The notes: a model not told the origin generated them from the letters alone. 64,000 bases of DNA from an uncultured Prevotella sp. (GCA_938028745.1 CALIZL010000039.1:14374-78373), one strand, 5' to 3'; shown: positions 8,272-17,444, numbered from the stretch's first letter. Numbers and translations are program-made.

Positions 8272-9420
8272 ATGAAAAGAATACTAACTACCGTCTTAAC
8301 AACGGCCGCCATGCTCACTGCCAACGCAGCTACACCTGCGGAAGGCGTGCTGAAAGTGAAGGGTACGCTGAAAAACTTCGGCGACACGATTATCCTTTTT
8401 GTAGCCGAACCAGGGCATAACCCCAGTCCTCGCGACACTTCCGTGATGAAAAACGGCGCGTTCGACTTTACCGTTAAACTCGCAAAGGTATCCGATTTGA
8501 CATTGGCAACGCCCGAAGCAGTTAGAGGACAGTCGCGCCAATACGTCACTTTTGTTGGCGTTCCGGGAGAGACACTTGAGCTAAACGGCGATGCAGACGG
8601 CAAATATACTTATGAAGGAACGAAATTCTACAAGGAGTTCGCCGAAATGAAAAACGCTCTTGACAACTCCAACTCGGAGCTGGAGGCGCTCATTAAGTCG
8701 CTTAACGAACGCATGGAGAAGGGCGAAAAGCAAGAAGACCTGATGAAAGAGTATCAGGAAAAAGCGCCTGCACTGCAAGCTAAGGCCGGCGTGGCGTACA
8801 AAGACTTCATCAAAGCGCACCCCGACTACGAGGCAAACGCCATCATCGTTGCCAGCCTTGCCAAGTTGGAAGAGATGGAAGAGGCTGCCAGCCTGATGTC
8901 GCCTGCTGTTAGGGAAGGCCGAATGAAAGACTTCTACATGGCCAGCATCAACAGGGTGAAGAAGCAAAAAGAAGAAGAGGACAAAGCAGCTAGGGTACAG
9001 GCAGCAGGCGTTGTTGCGCCCGACTTCACGCTGAACAACCTCAACGGCAAGCCTTTCAAAATGTCGAGCCTTAAAGGCAAGTACGTGGTTCTCGACTTCT
9101 GGGGCTCGTGGTGCGGCTATTGCATCAAGGGTTTCCCAAAGATGAAAGAGTATTACCAGAAGTACAAAGGCAAGTTCGAGATACTGGGCATCGACTGCAA
9201 CGACACGCCCGAGAAGTGGAAAGCTGCCGTTAAAAAGCACGAGCTGCCTTGGCTGAACGTATACAATCCACGCGAAAGCAAGTTGTTGGGCGATTATGCC
9301 ATCCAAGGATTTCCCACTAAAATCCTCGTAGGGCCCGATGGTAAGATCGTTAAGACCATCGTTGGCGAAGACCCCGCCTTCTATACGATGCTCGACGAGC
9401 TGTTCGGCAAGGCCAAATAA
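8272..9420 (+). CDS. TlpA/DUF4369-type thioredoxin-like protein, exported
   Basis: A 382-residue protein with a clear signal peptide (MKRILTTVLTT..., cleavage probably after AANA near residue 20). An N-terminal beta-rich DUF4369-like region runs to about residue 110, followed by a charged helical linker (residues 120-245) and a C-terminal thioredoxin domain with WCGYC (Cys281, Cys284). This layout is typical of Bacteroidetes periplasmic thiol-disulfide oxidoreductases. The client proteins are unknown. It has its own promoter. The 249 bp to folP contain no gene; a weak imperfect hairpin follows the stop. Confidence 0.9.
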   Translation: MKRILTTVLTTAAMLTANAATPAEGVLKVKGTLKNFGDTIILFVAEPGHNPSPRDTSVMKNGAFDFTVKLAKVSDLTLATPEAVRGQSRQYVTFVGVPGETLELNGDADGKYTYEGTKFYKEFAEMKNALDNSNSELEALIKSLNERMEKGEKQEDLMKEYQEKAPALQAKAGVAYKDFIKAHPDYEANAIIVASLAKLEEMEEAASLMSPAVREGRMKDFYMASINRVKKQKEEEDKAARVQAAGVVAPDFTLNNLNGKPFKMSSLKGKYVVLDFWGSWCGYCIKGFPKMKEYYQKYKGKFEILGIDCNDTPEKWKAAVKKHELPWLNVYNPRESKLLGDYAIQGFPTKILVGPDGKIVKTIVGEDPAFYTMLDELFGKAK

Positions 9421-9669
9421 GCCCTCAAAACCAACGAATATACTCCGCAAATGCGGCAAGGAGGGCAACATCGCGCACTGGTTGAAGTAACGAACGCGCG
9501 CGCCATTCCGCACCGCAAACCGCATAATCACGTGTTTTCAGGCCTTCGCCCAATGGGTAGGAGGTTTGGAAACACGTTTGGCAAGTTCGGCAAATCGCCC
9601 CAAACGGTATCGCGCCACGGGCACATAGCTTTGCCCAACACGCCGCAAACAAGCATAAACCCTTAACAA

Positions 9670-10518
9670 ATGTCGTTCTCAATCACAGTTAAACAGAAAC
9701 TTTTCGACCTCTCAACACCACGCGTGATGGGCATTCTCAATGCCACACCCGACTCGTTTTACGCCGGCAGTCGCGCACGAACGGAGAAACAAATTGCCCT
9801 ACGAACCAACCAAATCGTCGAACAAGGCGGTACGATGATAGACGTGGGGGCATTCTCAACCCGACCAGGAGCCGAGCAAGTTAGCCAAGACGAAGAGATG
9901 AAACGCTTGCGCAAAACACTCGCCGTGGTACGCAGAGAACAGCCAGAGGCCATCGTCTCGGTAGACACCTTCCGCCCCGAAGTGGCGCAAATGTGCGTAG
10001 AAGAATTTGGGGTAGACATCATCAACGATGTTTCCGACGGCGGACTGACTGGCATTGCCAACGTTCCGCTAGAACCCGAAACAGGCGAACTGCCGCAAAT
10101 CTTCCACACCGTGGCCCGCTTAGGCGTGCCTTACATACTGATGTCTGTGCAACCCACGCTGCGCGATGTGCTGCTGGGCTTTGCCCGAAAGGTGTCGCAA
10201 CTGCGCACTTTGGGCGTTAAAGACATCATATTAGACCCTGGTTTCTGTTTCGGAAAGACGGTAGAAGACAATTACCTGCTGCTTAACGAAATGGAGAAGA
10301 TGCAAGTGCTCGACCTTCCCACGCTGGTTGGCGTGTCTAGAAAGTCGATGATATACAAAACAGTGGGCGGCAATGCCGACACTGCCCTTAACGGAACCAC
10401 CGTGCTACACACCATCGCCCTGATGAAAGGGGCAAACATCCTGCGCGTGCACGATGTGAAAGAGGCGGTAGAAGTGATAACACTCTTCAACCGAACGATG
10501 TCGGCAACAACGCCATAA
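9670..10518 (+). CDS. folP: Dihydropteroate synthase (folate biosynthesis)
   Basis: A 282-residue TIM-barrel pterin-binding protein. The first signature GILNATPDSF is at the N-terminus, IDVGAFSTRPGA at about residues 57-68 is the second pterin signature, and SVDTFRPEVA and LDPGFCFGK follow as in DHPS. It condenses 4-aminobenzoate with 6-hydroxymethyl-dihydropterin diphosphate and is the sulfonamide target. cdaA follows 64 bp later on the same strand; this folP-cdaA pairing recurs in Bacteroidetes and suggests co-transcription. Confidence 0.95.
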   Translation: MSFSITVKQKLFDLSTPRVMGILNATPDSFYAGSRARTEKQIALRTNQIVEQGGTMIDVGAFSTRPGAEQVSQDEEMKRLRKTLAVVRREQPEAIVSVDTFRPEVAQMCVEEFGVDIINDVSDGGLTGIANVPLEPETGELPQIFHTVARLGVPYILMSVQPTLRDVLLGFARKVSQLRTLGVKDIILDPGFCFGKTVEDNYLLLNEMEKMQVLDLPTLVGVSRKSMIYKTVGGNADTALNGTTVLHTIALMKGANILRVHDVKEAVEVITLFNRTMSATTP

Positions 10519-10582
10519 AACCCATTCATCACCTGCCCGAACGCGCTCTTTGCCAGCCTTCGGCCTTACATAACAAGCCAAT

Positions 10583-11356
10583 ATGTTCTTCGATTTCGGA
10601 ATAAAAGACATCATCGACATCGTGCTAGTGGCACTGATGCTCTATTATCTCTACCGACTGATGAAAGAGTCGCGCTCGCTCAACATCTTCATCGGCATCA
10701 TGTTCTTTGTGCTGATATGGTTGTTGGTGAGCCAAGTGTTCGAGATGCGCCTGCTTGGCGGCATTCTCGACAAGCTGGTTAGCGTGGGCGTGATAACCCT
10801 CATCATCCTCTTTCAAGAAGACATACGCAAGTTTCTCTATTCGCTAGGGGCGCATCAGCGCATGCGCGGCGTGATGAAATACTTCTACAAGAACGACAAC
10901 AACGCCAAAGAAGATAAGGAAACCATCATCCCCATCGTCATGGCCTGCATGTCGATGGCGCGCGGAAAGGTGGGCGCACTCATCGTTATCGAACGCGGCG
11001 AACCGCTAGACGACATCGTTGATACGGGCGATCTTATCGATGCCCGCATCAACCAACGACTTATCGAGAACATCTTTTTCAAAAACTCTCCACTCCACGA
11101 TGGTGCAATGGTTATCTCCAAAAAGCGCATTAAGGCCGCGGGCTGCATCCTGCCCGTATCGCACAATCAAGACATTCCCCGCTCGTTGGGTCTTCGCCAC
11201 CGCGCTGCAATGGGCATTAGTCAGAGTAGCGACGCAATGGCCGTTATCGTTTCCGAAGAAACGGGCAACATATCGGTGGCCATTGGCGGAAAGTTCCGCC
11301 TGCGCCTATCGGCAGAAGAACTTGAAAGCACATTGACCGAAGAGGCGTTTAGGTAA
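10583..11356 (+). CDS. cdaA: Membrane diadenylate cyclase, c-di-AMP synthesis
   Basis: A 257-residue protein with about three N-terminal hydrophobic segments (residues 8-25, 33-51, 62-77) followed by a DAC domain. The catalytic motifs DGA (173-175) and RHR (205-207) are intact. CdaA condenses two ATP into c-di-AMP on the cytoplasmic side of the membrane, a messenger that controls potassium uptake and turgor. The usual partner CdaR is not adjacent. It is the last gene of the folP-cdaA unit and is followed by a C/G-rich hairpin repeat. Confidence 0.95.
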   Translation: MFFDFGIKDIIDIVLVALMLYYLYRLMKESRSLNIFIGIMFFVLIWLLVSQVFEMRLLGGILDKLVSVGVITLIILFQEDIRKFLYSLGAHQRMRGVMKYFYKNDNNAKEDKETIIPIVMACMSMARGKVGALIVIERGEPLDDIVDTGDLIDARINQRLIENIFFKNSPLHDGAMVISKKRIKAAGCILPVSHNQDIPRSLGLRHRAAMGISQSSDAMAVIVSEETGNISVAIGGKFRLRLSAEELESTLTEEAFR

Positions 11357-11364
11357 GGGAAACA

Positions 11365-11399
11365 GCCTCAACCCCTACCCCTCTCCAAGGGGAGAGAGG
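11365..11399 (-). repeat. C/G-rich hairpin repeat (CCCCTCTCC...GGAGAGGGG type), reverse copy
   Basis: This is the minus-oriented copy of a roughly 35-bp repeat also found at 14634, 27447, 52097 and 63956. It contains a self-complementary CTCTCC/GGAGAG stem and the run CCTCAACCCC. It lies 9 bp after the cdaA stop, where it may help end transcription. Confidence 0.8.
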
Positions 11400-11455
11400 A
11401 GTAATATGCTAAGGAGATAAGGTGTTATGAAACGAAGGAGTTAAAAAAGTACAGC

Positions 11456-11509
11456 GAACTTGTCTTGACTTTTAATATTTCTATAAACTGTGGGGAGTGC
11501 AAGACAAGT
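11456..11509. repeat. Small inverted-repeat relic (ACTTGTCTTG ... CAAGACAAGT)
   Basis: A 10-bp exact inverted repeat (11458-11467 and 11500-11509) encloses 32 bp. Its left end, GAACTTGTCTTGACTTTT, resembles the terminal repeats seen near 59076, 62407 and 62504, so it may be the stub of the same mobile element family. Confidence 0.4.
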
Positions 11510-11770
11510 CAACTCACTGGCCTATAAACTCACGAAAGCCCAACAAATCCCGAAGACATCAACTTACAAACTCACGAACTCACGAACTCACGAACACAAA
11601 AAATCACAAACTCAAAAAACTCATTAACTCAAAAAATCACAATCTCATCAACTCAAAAACACACCAACTCATCAACTCCCGAACTTACCAACTCATCAGC
11701 CAACAAACTCAAAAACTCACCAACTCATCAACTCAAAAACCTAAAAAACCATCAACTCAAAATCTTAAAT
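11510..11770. repeat. Period-8 array (AACTCNNN)
   Basis: About 30 imperfect 8-bp units with the core AACTC (for example AACTCACG, AACTCATC, AACTCAAA). The frame over it (11497-11829) codes only for low-complexity Asn/Ser/Lys/Thr and is not a gene. It abuts composite repeat copy 2. Confidence 0.85.
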
Positions 11771-11782
11771 CCCTATCTTTTA

Positions 11783-12420
11783 TTTTACAACACCGCTCTG
11801 ATTTTCGCTCCGTTCTAGCGAAAATATAGGCCAAAAAGTAGGTAAATCTCCGCTATTTCTAACCTTTCATGGCTTTCCTTTTGTCTCTTTTTAAGAGCAG
11901 AACCTGCATTTTGCACCATTTAGCCTTTCTAGTTTGGTTGCCAACTCGTATTTTTTCAACTCCGAATACCCACTTTTTGCCCCTAAAAACCCACTTTTTA
12001 ACGACCATTTTGCCCCTTTTAGCCATATTTTTCATGGTTCTAAAAGGTTTTGTTTATACTATTATGGTGGATATTTATGCTTTTCGCACGGCGTTTTGCA
12101 CCATATTAGACTGCATTTAGCACCAAAACGCATTGCATTTAGCACCAAAACACCTTGCATTTAGCGGCAAAACGCACGGCATTTAGCACCAAAACGCAGG
12201 CTATTTAGCACCAAAACGCACTGCATTTAGCAGCAAATAGCCCCAATTGCGGTACAAATGGCGGTTCTTAAACATAAATATTCATTTCATCATATTCACA
12301 GACTAACCTCTTTTTGCCTTAAAACCAACCTTCGCGAGAATCGTTTTTTTTGCGGCAAGGTGAGCGATTGGTGGATAAAAATGGCACTCTTAATGTTAAA
12401 ATTCTCACTAAAAACTAGAC
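11783..12420 (+). repeat. Composite intergenic repeat, copy 2
   Basis: This plus-oriented copy has an array of seven 22-bp units (12089-12242) with core GCATTTAGCACCAAAACGC. Left module: TTTTACAACACC, TTCTAGCG, CACTTTTTGCCCC. Right module: TTCGCGAGAATCG, GCGATTGGTGG, GGCACTC, AATGTTAAAATTCTC. An 83-codon frame at 11869-12120 lies inside it and has a counterpart in copy 4, but stops interrupt it in the other copies. Confidence 0.9.
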
Positions 12421-12543
12421 AAAACCAATTATATCGCAAACACGCGCGAGTAGGCAACGACACCGAAAACCTGTACGCCTACTACCCTTTTGACAACTTC
12501 CTAATTTCATAGCCTGTGGGCAACTCCCCCGAAAGCACGTACG

Positions 12544-12573
12544 CCTGCAACCGACAGCGCAAGCGGTTGCAGG
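12544..12573. other. 10-bp hairpin of unknown role
   Basis: CCTGCAACCG and CGGTTGCAGG pair exactly around a 10-base loop within the otherwise featureless 12421-12730 stretch. There is no T-run, and the promoter of the next gene starts about 160 bp later. Nothing else is seen in this stretch. Confidence 0.4.
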
Positions 12574-12731
12574 GCATGCGGTTTACAAACAACGGAAACA
12601 GCATCATGAAAACGCAGAAGTAATCGGCCATTGACGAGCGGTTTTCAAAATGGCATGCACAACATGTATCACCCCATCCTCGCCTTTGAAGAGGGATTGG
12701 AGGCGAGCCAGTATTTTATTTCTCCCAACAT

Positions 12732-12762
12732 TTTGCCAATCCCCACCTTTGCACTACCTTTG
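12732..12762 (+). promoter_or_regulatory. Complete Bacteroidetes promoter of the transporter gene
   Basis: TTTG at 12732-12735, a 19-bp spacer, then TACCTTTG at 12755-12762 match the -33/-7 consensus with ideal spacing. The start codon is 26 bp downstream. Confidence 0.8.
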
Positions 12763-12788
12763 CAAGGAATATCAAAATAAATATAACA

Positions 12789-14453
12789 ATGGATTGGATT
12801 AACGGCCTGTTCACTGTACATTCAGCCATTCAGACCGTGGTTGTGCTGTCGCTGATATGCTATGTAGGCCTAATTCTGGGTAAGATACACGTCAAGGGCA
12901 TTTCGCTTGGCGTGGCTTTCGTCTTCTTTATCGGCATCATTGCCGGTCATTGGGGGTTAGACATCGACCCCACCGTGCTACAATATGCCGAGGCCTTTGG
13001 TTTGGTGCTCTTCGTTTACACGCTGGGATTGCACGTTGGCCCCAACTTCTTCGGGTCGTTACGCAAAGAAGGCATCTCGCTCAACCTGTGGGGATTTGCC
13101 GTCATTGCCGTGGGAACCATCCTCGCACTGGTGCTTTCGGAAGTAACCAACGTGCCAATGCAAACGATGGTAGGCATACTTTCGGGTGCTGTTACCAACA
13201 CGCCAGCCCTTGGAGCCGCCCAGCAGGCACTCGAAAACTTCGGGTTCTCCACGCGTAGTGCCGCGCTTGGCTGTGCCGTGGCCTATCCCTTGGGGGTTCT
13301 GGGTGTTATCTTCGCCATGATATTCCTCCGCAAATTCTTCGTTAAACCCGAAGACCTGGTGCCTCATTCGCCGCAAGACGAAGACCATACTTATGTGGCG
13401 CAATACGAAGTTGTGAACCAAGCTATCCACGGAAAAACACTGGCCGAGATTTCACAAATGGCACATATCCGCTTTATCGTATCGCGAATATGGCGCAACG
13501 AGCAGGTTATCGTACCCGTTTCTACCACAAAACTGAAACTAGGAGACAACGTTCTTGTGGTTACAACCGACGATGAAGTGGGCGGAATGGAGCTGTTGTT
13601 GGGGAAGAAAGTGGACAAGGATTGGAACAAAGACAAGATAGACTGGAACCACATCGACAAGAAAGTGGAGTCGAAGGTGGTGGTCATCACCCGTCCGATG
13701 CTCAATGGTAAGAAACTTGGTTCGCTGCAACTGCGCAACACCTATGGGGTGAACGTCAGCCGTGTTACGCGTGGCGACACCAAACTTCTCGGCACAAACG
13801 ACCTGCGCTTGCAATATGGCGACCGCGTTACGGTGGTTGGCGAACACGATGCGCTTGAAAACGTGGAGCATTATCTTGGCAACGCCGTACAAACGCTTAA
13901 CGAACCCAACCTCGGTGCCATCTTCCTGGGCATGCTTTTGGGTCTTGCCTTGGGCACCATCCCCGTCATGTTGCCCGGCATGAGTGCCCCCGTACGCATG
14001 GGATTGGCAGGTGGCCCCATCGTGATGGGCATACTTGTGGGCAGCATTGGCCCACGTTTCCGCCTTGTTTCGTACACAACGCGTAGTGCATCGCTCATGC
14101 TCCGTCAGTTGGGTTTATCGCTCTATCTGGCCTGTTTGGGCTTAGATGCAGGTCAAGACTTCTTTAAAACGGTGATACGCCCTGAGGGATTGCTATGGGT
14201 GGGGCTTGGTTTTATACTCACGGTGGTACCTGTTCTGCTGGTGGGCTATATCGCCTTGCGCACTAAGCGACTCGACTTCGGCTCCATTTGCGGCATTCTT
14301 TGTGGTTCGATGGCCAACCCAATGGCACTTACTTACGCTAGCGAAACGCTCGAAGGCGACACACCTGCCGTTACTTACGCCACCGTTTATCCCCTCGGCA
14401 TGTTTCTGCGCGTGATTATCGTGCAAGTAATGGTGATGTTTTTCTTGGGATAA
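12789..14453 (+). CDS. AspT/YidE-type putative transporter with two TrkA-C domains
   Basis: A 554-residue membrane protein. Five or so hydrophobic helices (residues 12-185) are followed by a cytoplasmic section with two RCK_C/TrkA-C-like modules (about 200-285 and 290-370). A second membrane half with GMLLGLALG and GLSLYLACLGLDAG follows. This is the aspartate:alanine exchanger (AAE) family architecture. E. coli relatives YidE and YbjL have no firmly assigned substrate, so the transported compound is left open. A textbook promoter precedes it and a repeat field follows, so it is monocistronic. Confidence 0.88.
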   Translation: MDWINGLFTVHSAIQTVVVLSLICYVGLILGKIHVKGISLGVAFVFFIGIIAGHWGLDIDPTVLQYAEAFGLVLFVYTLGLHVGPNFFGSLRKEGISLNLWGFAVIAVGTILALVLSEVTNVPMQTMVGILSGAVTNTPALGAAQQALENFGFSTRSAALGCAVAYPLGVLGVIFAMIFLRKFFVKPEDLVPHSPQDEDHTYVAQYEVVNQAIHGKTLAEISQMAHIRFIVSRIWRNEQVIVPVSTTKLKLGDNVLVVTTDDEVGGMELLLGKKVDKDWNKDKIDWNHIDKKVESKVVVITRPMLNGKKLGSLQLRNTYGVNVSRVTRGDTKLLGTNDLRLQYGDRVTVVGEHDALENVEHYLGNAVQTLNEPNLGAIFLGMLLGLALGTIPVMLPGMSAPVRMGLAGGPIVMGILVGSIGPRFRLVSYTTRSASLMLRQLGLSLYLACLGLDAGQDFFKTVIRPEGLLWVGLGFILTVVPVLLVGYIALRTKRLDFGSICGILCGSMANPMALTYASETLEGDTPAVTYATVYPLGMFLRVIIVQVMVMFFLG

Positions 14454-14460
14454 TGGTGTT

Positions 14461-14709
14461 GAGGAGTTAAGGAGTTAAGGAGTTATGGAGTTAAGCCAAA
14501 TGCTTGGTTGCAGAGTGGATGGCAATCGTTGATGAGGAGTTAAAAGCTAAGGAGTTATGGAGTTAAGAAATTAAGCCAAATGCTTGGTTGCAGAGAGAAC
14601 GACAATCCTTGCCAACTAACAAGGCATATTACTCCCCTCTCCCCTTGGAGAGGGGTTGGGGGTGAGGCTTTTCTACCCTCCCTCTTTGTTGAGGGTTGGG
14701 GGTGAGGCT
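14461..14709. repeat. GAGTTAAG octamer repeats and C/G-rich hairpin repeats
   Basis: Between the stops of two convergent genes are two units of GAGTTAAG octamers plus a CCAAATGCTTGGTTGCAGAG motif, followed by AACAAGGCAT and the hairpin repeat at 14634-14668. Two degenerate repeat units follow, running into the end of the next gene (to about 14755). The same assembly recurs at 27290-27481. No gene is present. Confidence 0.85.
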
Positions 14710-16350
14710 TTACTCTCCACCCCCTTTGGAGATAGCCTGTGGGTGAGGCCACTTATCATCTTCCACCCTCAATCCCAGCTTTTCAACCTCAATTACTTCG
14801 GCATGCAGGTACATGCGGTCGGCCTTTCGCCCGTAAAGAGGGTCGCCAAGGATGGGCAAGTTTAGGCCATCGGGGTGCGCGCAGTGTACGCGAAGTTGAT
14901 GCGTGCGCCCAGTTAGCGGATAAAGCGCCACGAGGGTGCGCCCCTCTTCGTGCCCAATCACCTCGTACCGCGTAACGGCTGGCTTGCCATTTAGCCAGTC
15001 TACCATCTGCCGCGGACGGTCTAAGTAGTTGCTATTTAAGGGTAATGATATTTCGCCCTGCTGCTTTTCGGGCGGCAACAAGCCGTCTAGCACCGCCACA
15101 TAGCGTTTCTTTACCTCGTGATTTTCAAAGGCCAACTGCAATGTTCGGTGCATATCCTTGGTCTTTGCGATGAGCATCAGCCCCGATGTGTCTTGGTCTA
15201 GTCGATGAACAACAAGGGGCGAGTCGGCATCTGGGTAGCGTTCGCGCATCAATTGGGCAACCGACGTGCCGCCATCTCTGCCAGGAACACTCAACATGCC
15301 ATGCGGTTTGCTCACCACCACCAAGCCCTCGTCTTCGTAAACCACACGTAGGGCTTCGCGGTCTACGGGCTTTTGCGGTACGCACGCCACATCCAAGCCC
15401 TGCAACATAAAGCCTAATGTTGGCCCACATTTGCCCGGACAGGCAGGATAGAACGCACCTTCGCGCCTTATCTCGGTTTTGGGCGACCGCCCCAACCAAA
15501 ACTCGGCCATGCTAAGCGGACGATAACCCATAACGAAAGCATGCTGCAACAGCTTTGGTGCACAACATTCGCCCGTGCCGGCAGGTGGTGTTCGTTGGGG
15601 TGTTGGAGCGAAAATGTCGAGCAAGTTGCGGCGTTCGCCGCGCGCATTAAGCATTTCAAACTGTTGGAAAAGCCAGCGTTGCAGTGTGTCTGATAGGCGT
15701 TTGCGCTTGGTTTTTAAGTCTGTCATCGCCTTCTCCTGCACATTCAGTTCGGCCTGCAAGCATTCAATTCGGGCCTTAATCCGCTGTTTCAGCCGGCGCA
15801 ATTCCGCCTTTTGAAACTGACTTTCGGCCACCATCGCCGCTTGTTCTTCGGCTGTTGCGCCCCGTCTGCGCTTGTTTTCGCGTTCTTTTTTGGCCTCAGC
15901 CATCACCGTTCGGTAAGCGTTAAGTTCCGTTTCTGCCGTTTCTTGTTCGTTGGCAATGCGCGTTTTCAGCTCGTTAAGCAGCGGGTTACGCTCCATTTCG
16001 CTTAATCGTGCGTTAATTTCGCTTATCTCGCGTTCGTGTATTTTGAAGTAACCATCGGGCTGCAAGTAGTCGAACACGGGCGGAACAAAGCCTTCCCACG
16101 TGGCCTTACCGCCTAATTGCCCCGAGAATGCGGCCAAATAGCCCAACTCTGTGCCGTGGGGCGTGGGGTGTTCAACCACCAATACGCCGAACATCTTGCC
16201 CTGTGCCACCTCTTCGCGCCACGTTTCGTGCTGGGCAACAAGTCCCTTTACCTGCTCGGCAGCCATTAGGCACAGCGCATCGGGCTCGTAAAAGAAGGGA
16301 TTGTTCATCTTTTCGGGCCTCGGAAGAGTGGTATGTAGGGGATGGAACAT
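14710..16350 (-). CDS. RluA-family RNA pseudouridine synthase with long N-terminal extension
   Basis: The C-terminal 200 residues of this 546-residue protein are an RluA-type catalytic domain: the motif HRLDQDTSGL with catalytic Asp385, a preceding KPHGMLSVPG, and GRTHQLRVH. The N-terminal 330 residues are an extension with a long charged coiled-coil (roughly 100-260) and a four-cysteine-rich stretch later. Enzymes of this family isomerise specific uridines in rRNA or tRNA; the target site is not predictable here. The start is uncertain: Met at 16308 (MNNPFFYEPD) is an alternative 14 codons in. The promoter at 16409-16416 (minus) fits either. Confidence 0.85.
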   Translation of the reverse strand: MFHPLHTTLPRPEKMNNPFFYEPDALCLMAAEQVKGLVAQHETWREEVAQGKMFGVLVVEHPTPHGTELGYLAAFSGQLGGKATWEGFVPPVFDYLQPDGYFKIHEREISEINARLSEMERNPLLNELKTRIANEQETAETELNAYRTVMAEAKKERENKRRRGATAEEQAAMVAESQFQKAELRRLKQRIKARIECLQAELNVQEKAMTDLKTKRKRLSDTLQRWLFQQFEMLNARGERRNLLDIFAPTPQRTPPAGTGECCAPKLLQHAFVMGYRPLSMAEFWLGRSPKTEIRREGAFYPACPGKCGPTLGFMLQGLDVACVPQKPVDREALRVVYEDEGLVVVSKPHGMLSVPGRDGGTSVAQLMRERYPDADSPLVVHRLDQDTSGLMLIAKTKDMHRTLQLAFENHEVKKRYVAVLDGLLPPEKQQGEISLPLNSNYLDRPRQMVDWLNGKPAVTRYEVIGHEEGRTLVALYPLTGRTHQLRVHCAHPDGLNLPILGDPLYGRKADRMYLHAEVIEVEKLGLRVEDDKWPHPQAISKGGGE

Positions 16351-16408
16351 GATGTGGCGGAATGGTAAATAGTGTGAAAACCCATTGCCGGGGCAGGGCT
16401 TGGTGTTG

Positions 16409-16416
16409 CAAAGTTA
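16409..16416 (-). promoter_or_regulatory. -7 box (TAACTTTG) for the pseudouridine synthase
   Basis: On the minus strand TAACTTTG lies 58 bp upstream of the 16350 start. It is only 12 bp from the oppositely directed -7 box at 16429, so the two promoters overlap. Confidence 0.55.
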
Positions 16417-16428
16417 ATCAAAAAAACG

Positions 16429-16436
16429 TACTTTTG
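16429..16436 (+). promoter_or_regulatory. -7 box (TACTTTTG) for the phosphodiester glycosidase gene
   Basis: TACTTTTG matches TAnnTTTG. A GTTG ending at 16408 stands in for the -33 TTTG with a 20-bp spacer. It faces away from the minus-strand promoter. Confidence 0.55.
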
Positions 16437-16577
16437 CCCACATCGTAAAACGAAAAAGGAATGAAGACAGACATGCAAAAGATGCGCAACGGCGAACTTT
16501 ATCGCTTTGATGGTGAAGAAAGCTCACCAATTTGCCCACCACAACAACCACATCTGCCAACGATTAACAACCATATT

Positions 16578-17444
16578 ATGCGAAATAAGTTTTTTATTGG
16601 TCTGCTTTTGGGGCTATTCCTGCCCCTCCACCTTGTGTCCCAAACTCGCGAAGACGTTGTGGCCATCAACACAGCGATGTGGGAAACGAAGAAGATTAGC
16701 GAGAATATAGAGGTGCGACAGATGCGTTGGCCTTTGCTATACGGCTGTGCCCAAACCGTTACTGTGGCCGAAATAACGCCCAAACGCGGCCTAGTGTTCG
16801 ACATTGCGGTTGCAGATGGCGGTGCCACAGTGGGCGAAATGGCGCGCCGCACCAAGGCTTTGGCAGCCATCAACGGTTCGTATTTCGACATACATAAGCG
16901 TTCGGCCATCACCTACTTACGCCAAGGGCGCACCGTTATCGACACAACAACCACGGCCGAACTGGCCCTTCGCGTAACGGGAGCTATCCGAACGCACGGC
17001 CGAAAGCTCCACATCATGCCCTGGAACAAGGCAATCGAGCAGCGTTACCGTTGTCGACACGGGTCTACATTGGCCTCTGGGCATCTACTTCTCTATCGCG
17101 GCAAGGACGTTTCGTTGCGTAGCAGCAGCATGGGGTTCATCGTTAAAAAGCATCCACGCACGGCCATCGCCCTCACTTCGCGCGGAACGGTGCTTTTCGT
17201 CACCGTAGACGGACGGCATCCGGGTTATGCTGGCGGTATGAACCTTATCGAACTGCGCCACTTTTTGCAACAGTTGGGCTGCACCGATGCCCTTAATCTA
17301 GACGGCGGAGGTTCCACCACGCTCTGGGCAAAAGGGTATAATGCCAATGGCATTGCCAACTATCCCTGCGACAATCGCAAGTTCGACCACGACGGAGAGC
17401 GCAAAGTAGCCAATGCGGTGGTGGTGATGAAGAGGGCGAAGTGA
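16578..17444 (+). CDS. NAGPA-type phosphodiester glycosidase family protein, exported
   Basis: From the Met at 16578 the protein is 288 residues and opens with a signal peptide (MRNKFFIGLLLGLFLPLHL). The C-terminal part has the NAGPA (DUF2233) hallmark NLDGGGSTTLW and a matching INGSYFD stretch. Family members remove GlcNAc from phosphodiester-linked sugars or act on related cell-wall or exopolysaccharide substrates; the substrate here is unknown. An in-frame Met at 16461 would put 39 non-hydrophobic residues ahead of the signal peptide, so the later start is preferred. It leaves a leader of about 130 nt after the promoter. Confidence 0.83.
   Translation: MRNKFFIGLLLGLFLPLHLVSQTREDVVAINTAMWETKKISENIEVRQMRWPLLYGCAQTVTVAEITPKRGLVFDIAVADGGATVGEMARRTKALAAINGSYFDIHKRSAITYLRQGRTVIDTTTTAELALRVTGAIRTHGRKLHIMPWNKAIEQRYRCRHGSTLASGHLLLYRGKDVSLRSSSMGFIVKKHPRTAIALTSRGTVLFVTVDGRHPGYAGGMNLIELRHFLQQLGCTDALNLDGGGSTTLWAKGYNANGIANYPCDNRKFDHDGERKVANAVVVMKRAK

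Noticed and set aside
8581..9531. 316-codon minus-strand frame opposite the second TlpA gene
   Set aside because: Antisense shadow; the plus-strand gene has a signal peptide, a WCGYC motif and a promoter.
11497..11829. 110-codon gene in the period-8 array
   Set aside because: The translation is just the octamer repeat (Asn/Ser/Lys/Thr-rich).
11869..12120. Conserved small membrane protein of 83 codons (similar frame at 39883-40122, minus)
   Set aside because: Both lie inside composite repeats. The aligned frame has stops in copy 3 and is not kept in copies 1 and 5. No RBS is visible, so similarity reflects the DNA repeat.
12089..12242. CRISPR array
   Set aside because: The 22-bp units are head-to-tail with no spacers, unit sequence drifts, and no cas gene is in the window.
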